Part shown: positions 7,953 through 12,564 of the stretch, in pieces
Numbering within the stretch: position 1 is the first letter of the stretch
Layout of the letters: each line of letters starts with the position of its first letter
Assembly: GCA_035540755.1 (NCBI GenBank)
Contig: DATLGD010000116.1
Span: 1 to 12,564 of the forward strand
DNA: 12,564 nt
DNA from: DATLGD01 sp035540755
Lineage (GTDB): Bacteria > Actinomycetota > Actinomycetes > Mycobacteriales > SCTD01
Direction of reading: 5' to 3'
The notes under the pieces: model-generated
What the model saw: only the letters and a program-made list of their open reading frames with translations
Told to the model about the DNA's origin: nothing
Database searches by the model: none
Translations under genes and position numbers: made by a program

Positions 7953-8025
7953 TGGAGACGGGGGGACTCGAACCCCCAACCCCCGCCTTGCAAAGGCGGT
8001 GCTCTGCCAGTTGAGCTACGCCCCC
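7953..8025 (-). tRNA. tRNA-Ala (UGC)
   Basis: The 73-nt minus-strand sequence folds into a full cloverleaf: a 7-bp acceptor stem GGGGGCG/CGUCUCC, a 4-bp D stem GCUC/GAGC, a 5-bp anticodon stem CCGCC/GGCGG with loop UUUGCAA, and a 5-bp T stem GGGGG/CCCCC with loop UUCGAGU. The anticodon at positions 34-36 is UGC. The G3-U70 pair, the alanine identity element, is present, and the discriminator base is A. The 3' CCA is not encoded, because A-C-C-C-C follows the acceptor stem. Confidence 0.97.
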
Positions 8026-8054
8026 GAGGTGGCTCCCGCCGCGCGGGGCCGGGT

Positions 8055-8183
8055 CTACCGGAGGTCAGGTGCGGCGGTCGCCTCGGTCCACAGGTCGCGC
8101 TCGGCCTGCGCACCGGCACGGCGGCGGCGGAGCAGCGCTGCGACCGCGGCGACCAGCCCGGCCAGGACGAAGGATCGGCGCAT
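8055..8183 (-). CDS. DLW-39 family microprotein
   Basis: This 42-residue protein lies between the two tRNA genes. It starts with MRRSFVLAGLVAAVAALL, a short basic and hydrophobic N-terminus that could be a single membrane segment (about 4-18). A basic RRRR stretch at 19-22 and the D-L-W-T-E-A-T signature at 30-36 follow. The length, the DLW motif and the position downstream of gyrA and DUF3566 fit the actinobacterial DLW-39 family, whose function is unknown. A GGGAG ribosome binding site lies about 8 nt upstream of the ATG at 8183. A longer frame from 8276 exists but would overlap tRNA-Ile and lacks support. The stop is TAG, 29 nt from tRNA-Ala. Confidence 0.85.
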   Translation of the reverse strand: MRRSFVLAGLVAAVAALLRRRRAGAQAERDLWTEATAAPDLR

Positions 8184-8243
8184 GCTGCTCTCCCGGTGGC
8201 CTGGTCGGAGCCAGCGGACGACGTCGCTGGCGGGGTGCGGGGG

Positions 8244-8317
8244 TGGGCCTGGGAGGACTTGAACCTCCGGCCTCATCCTTATCAGGGATGCGCTCTAACC
8301 GTCTGAGCTACAGGCCC
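8244..8317 (-). tRNA. tRNA-Ile (GAU)
   Basis: The 74-nt minus-strand sequence forms a full cloverleaf: acceptor GGGCCUG/CAGGCCC, D stem GCUC/GAGC, anticodon stem CAUCC/GGAUG with loop CUGAUAA giving anticodon GAU, and T stem GGAGG/CCUCC with loop UUCAAGU. The discriminator is A, and CCA is not encoded. An Ile-Ala tRNA pair downstream of gyrA is also known in mycobacteria (ileT-alaT). Confidence 0.97.
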
Positions 8318-8319
8318 CG

Positions 8320-8344
8320 CGTGCCCGGGATCGGGGCGGGCACG
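8320..8344 (-). terminator. GC-rich hairpin just upstream of tRNA-Ile
   Basis: CGTGCCCG at 8320-8327 pairs with CGGGCACG at 8337-8344, an 8-bp stem with a 9-nt loop. It sits between the DUF3566 stop and the tRNA, only 2 nt before the tRNA 5' end. It could end the gyrase operon or be a 5' processing structure in a shared transcript. There is no U-tract, so its role is uncertain. Confidence 0.35.
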
Positions 8345-8351
8345 GTCGGCG

Positions 8352-8357
8352 AGACTA
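8352..8357 (-). promoter_or_regulatory. Possible -10 element for tRNA-Ile
   Basis: The minus strand reads TAGTCT, which fits the actinobacterial TANNNT pattern, about 35 nt upstream of the tRNA 5' end in the gap after the DUF3566 gene. No good -35 element is present at 17-18 bp, so this is only a weak candidate. Confidence 0.2.
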
Positions 8358-8383
8358 CACCACCCGCATCGCCCCGTCGGCGG

Positions 8384-9267
8384 TCACTCGCGCTCGCCCA
8401 GCACCACCTCGATGCCCCCGGTCAGCGAGGCGCACAGGTTGTAGAGCAGCGCGCCCAGGGTGGCGAGGATCGTGACCAGCACGACGTCCACCGCCGCCAG
8501 GACGGCGGTACCGCCGAGGACCCGGCCGGGCGTGAAGAAGGGCTGCACCGCGCCGTCGGGGCCGGCGGAGCCCAGCACCTCGCCCAGCAGCGTGTTCACC
8601 GACGACAGCACGCCGAGGCTGGCCAGCAGGACGTACAGCGTCGCGGCCGCGACGAGGAGCACGATCCCCAGGCAGATCGACGCCACCAGCGAGAACAGGA
8701 AGACCGACCAGGGATCGACGCGCTGGACGGTCAGCCGGGCCCGTCGACTGCGGCCGGCCGGCCGCGCCGGAGGGCGGGAGGCTGCCGGCCCGCGAGCGTC
8801 GCCGCGGCCGGGCCGCTCGGGGCGGCCGGCGGCCGGCAGCACCGTCGTGCGGTCGGCGCCCGCTGCCGTCCCGGTGCCGGCTGCCGTCCCGGTGCCGGCT
8901 GCCTTCCCGGTGCCGGCCGCGGTGCCGGCCGCGGCATGCGGGGTCCCGGCCGGGGCGCCGTAGGACGCCCGCAGCCCGCCGCCGGGCCCGCTGCTCGAGG
9001 AGGCGGACGACGACCCCGCCGGCGTGCCCGGCGCGGCGCCGGCACCCGTGGTGGCAGCCGTCGCCGCCACGGCGCGGCCCTCTCCGGCCCGGTCGTCCTC
9101 GTGGACCGGCAGTCCCTGGGTGCGGTCACGGTCGGTCGGCGTCCCGCCCTGCGCGCTGTCCCCGGAGGCGCCGCTGCGCTGCAGCGCCTGGCGACGTGCG
9201 TCGTCGTCCAGGGCTCCGCGCCCGGCAGCCGCGGGTGCGCGGGTGCCCTCGTCGGTCGCGTCGTCGC

Positions 9268-9271
<4 letters not shown>
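8384..9271 (-). CDS. DUF3566 domain membrane protein
   Basis: The protein has 295 residues. Residues 1-175 are a disordered, Ala/Gly/Ser/Thr/Pro-rich cytoplasmic tail, including an A-A-G-T-G-T repeat at about 118-138. A basic stretch at 174-178 leads into R-L-T-V-Q-R-V-D-P-W-S-V at 179-190, the typical start of a DUF3566 domain. Two transmembrane segments follow, at about 190-219 and 251-278, with a short extracytoplasmic loop. The C-terminus is short and charged. The GTG start overlaps the gyrA TGA by 4 bp (GTGA), with GGGGA upstream inside gyrA, so translation is probably coupled. The M. tuberculosis counterpart by family and position is Rv0007. The function of the family is unknown; a cell-envelope role is inferred from the membrane topology and conserved linkage. 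Confidence 0.92.
8862..8915. repeat. Three 18-bp tandem repeats inside the DUF3566 gene
   Basis: Three units of GCTGCCGTCCCGGTGCCG (the third with one change) run head to tail, followed by degenerate copies to about 8935. Each unit encodes six residues of the disordered tail, so copy-number change keeps the frame. Confidence 0.85.
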
Positions 9272-11928
<2,657 letters not shown>

Positions 11929-11942
11929 TCAGGATCCCTCTC

Positions 11943-11956
11943 GTTCCACGTGGAAC
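11943..11956. promoter_or_regulatory. parS-like perfect palindrome between gyrB and gyrA
   Basis: GTTCCACGTGGAAC is a perfect 14-bp inverted repeat. It differs from the actinobacterial ParB site GTTTCACGTGAAAC at two symmetric positions, and matches the form I recall for Pseudomonas parS sites. It lies in the only gap between gyrB and gyrA, next to where oriC is expected, which fits chromosomal parS clustering. It could also affect gyrA expression. ParB binding is inferred. Confidence 0.7.
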
Positions 11957-12002
11957 ACGCGCAGTCACTGCTCTGTGACAAAGCGCGACAACGTCTCGCT
12001 CG

Positions 12003-12564
12003 TCAGATGTCCAGGAACCGGACGTCCTTCGCGTTCCGGGTGATGAAGGACCGCCGGGACTCCACGTCCTCCCCCATGAGCACGCTGAACAGCTCGTCGG
12101 CCGCGGCGGCGTCGTCGACCGTGACCTGGAGCAGCACGCGGTGCTCGGGGTCCATGGTCGTGTCGCGCAACTCGGCGGCGTTCATCTCGCCCAGCCCTTT
12201 GAAGCGCTGGACGGCGTCCTTGGGCAGCTTCTTGCCCGCGGCCAGGCCCTGCTCGATGAGGGCGTCCCGCTCGCGGTCGGAGTAGACGTACTGGTGCTCG
12301 TCCCGGCTCCACTTGATCTTGTAGAGCGGCGGCTGGGCCAGGTACACGTGCCCCGCCTCGACGAGCGGGCGCATGAAGCGGAACAGCAGCGTGAGCAGCA
12401 GCGTGCGGATGTGCTGACCGTCGACGTCGGCGTCGGCCATGAGCACGATCTTGTGGTACCGCAGCTTCTCGACGTCGAACTCGTCGTGGATGCCGGTGCC
12501 GAGCGCGGTGATGAGCGCCTGCACCTCGGCGTTCTTGAGCACCCGGTCGATGCGGGCCTTCTCG
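12003..12564 (-). CDS. gyrB: DNA gyrase subunit B, C-terminal part (start outside window)
   Basis: Only the last 186 residues and the TGA stop are in the window. They begin at E-K-A-R-I-D-R-V-L-K-N in the TOPRIM region. The metal-binding D-A-D-V-D-G motif is at residues 44-49 of the fragment, followed by the tail domain with F-K-G-L-G-E-M-N at 121-128, T-T-M-D-P and the conserved end R-N-A-K-D-V-R-F-L-D-I. GyrB supplies the ATPase and TOPRIM activities of gyrase and precedes gyrA in the same operon. No intein or truncation is seen in this part. Confidence 0.98.
   Translation of the reverse strand, partial: EKARIDRVLKNAEVQALITALGTGIHDEFDVEKLRYHKIVLMADADVDGQHIRTLLLTLLFRFMRPLVEAGHVYLAQPPLYKIKWSRDEHQYVYSDRERDALIEQGLAAGKKLPKDAVQRFKGLGEMNAAELRDTTMDPEHRVLLQVTVDDAAAADELFSVLMGEDVESRRSFITRNAKDVRFLDI

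Noticed and set aside
8035..8047. Small CCCGC/GCGGG hairpin after the DLW-39 stop as a terminator
   Set aside because: A 5-bp stem with a 3-nt loop in very GC-rich DNA and no U-tract is not convincing.
6215..8119. 634-codon minus-strand frame overlapping the giant gene
   Set aside because: It reads through tRNA-Ala and is in a different frame from the signal peptide and the conserved D-A-A-G-N repeats; Arg/Gly/His-rich composition is typical of a shadow frame.
6136..8262. 708-codon plus-strand frame across the repeats and tRNA-Ala
   Set aside because: It runs antisense through the giant gene and through a tRNA gene; its periodic Arg/Gly-rich text mirrors the real repeats.
11964..11979. Short inverted repeat GTCAC/GTGAC between gyrB and gyrA
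   Set aside because: Only 5 bp of stem with a 6-nt loop; too weak to call a terminator or operator.

Overview
The DNA is very GC-rich and carries an actinobacterial gyrB-gyrA-DUF3566-tRNA-Ile-DLW-39-tRNA-Ala order, so it comes from the origin-proximal part of a high-GC actinobacterial chromosome. A Geodermatophilaceae-type organism (Blastococcus, Geodermatophilus or Modestobacter) is my best guess, but this is inference. Every supported gene is on the minus strand, so the window is read from right to left.

Right part (12564 to 8384): the 3' end of gyrB, a 74-bp gap holding a perfect 14-bp parS-like palindrome, complete gyrA, and a two-transmembrane DUF3566 protein whose GTG start overlaps the gyrA stop by 4 bp. 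Together these look like one gyrase operon with a membrane-protein tail gene.

Middle part (8383 to 7789): tRNA-Ile(GAU), a 42-residue DLW-39 family microprotein, tRNA-Ala(UGC), hairpins that may be terminators or processing signals, and the leader of the next gene, which has a strong hairpin touching its ribosome binding site.

Left part (7788 to 1): one continuous reading frame of at least 2596 codons with no stop, running off the left edge. It encodes a secreted giant: a signal peptide, about 28 tandem bacterial Ig-like domains of about 90 residues each (period close to 270 bp, each ending in a D-A-A-G-N type motif and most with one Cys pair), and the start of a Pro/Ala-rich linker. The central repeats are homogenised and fall into blocks of two sequence classes, while both ends are diverged. 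Two adjacent units share 194 bp with only 3 differences. One divergent repeat (unit 4 to 5 boundary region) contains a second parS-like 14-mer inside its codons. The frame does not appear among simple start-to-stop ORFs because its stop lies outside the window.

The gyrase genes and tRNAs are ordinary. The most notable items are the giant repeat protein, its repeat history, and the pair of parS-like sites, one intergenic and one inside a coding repeat.
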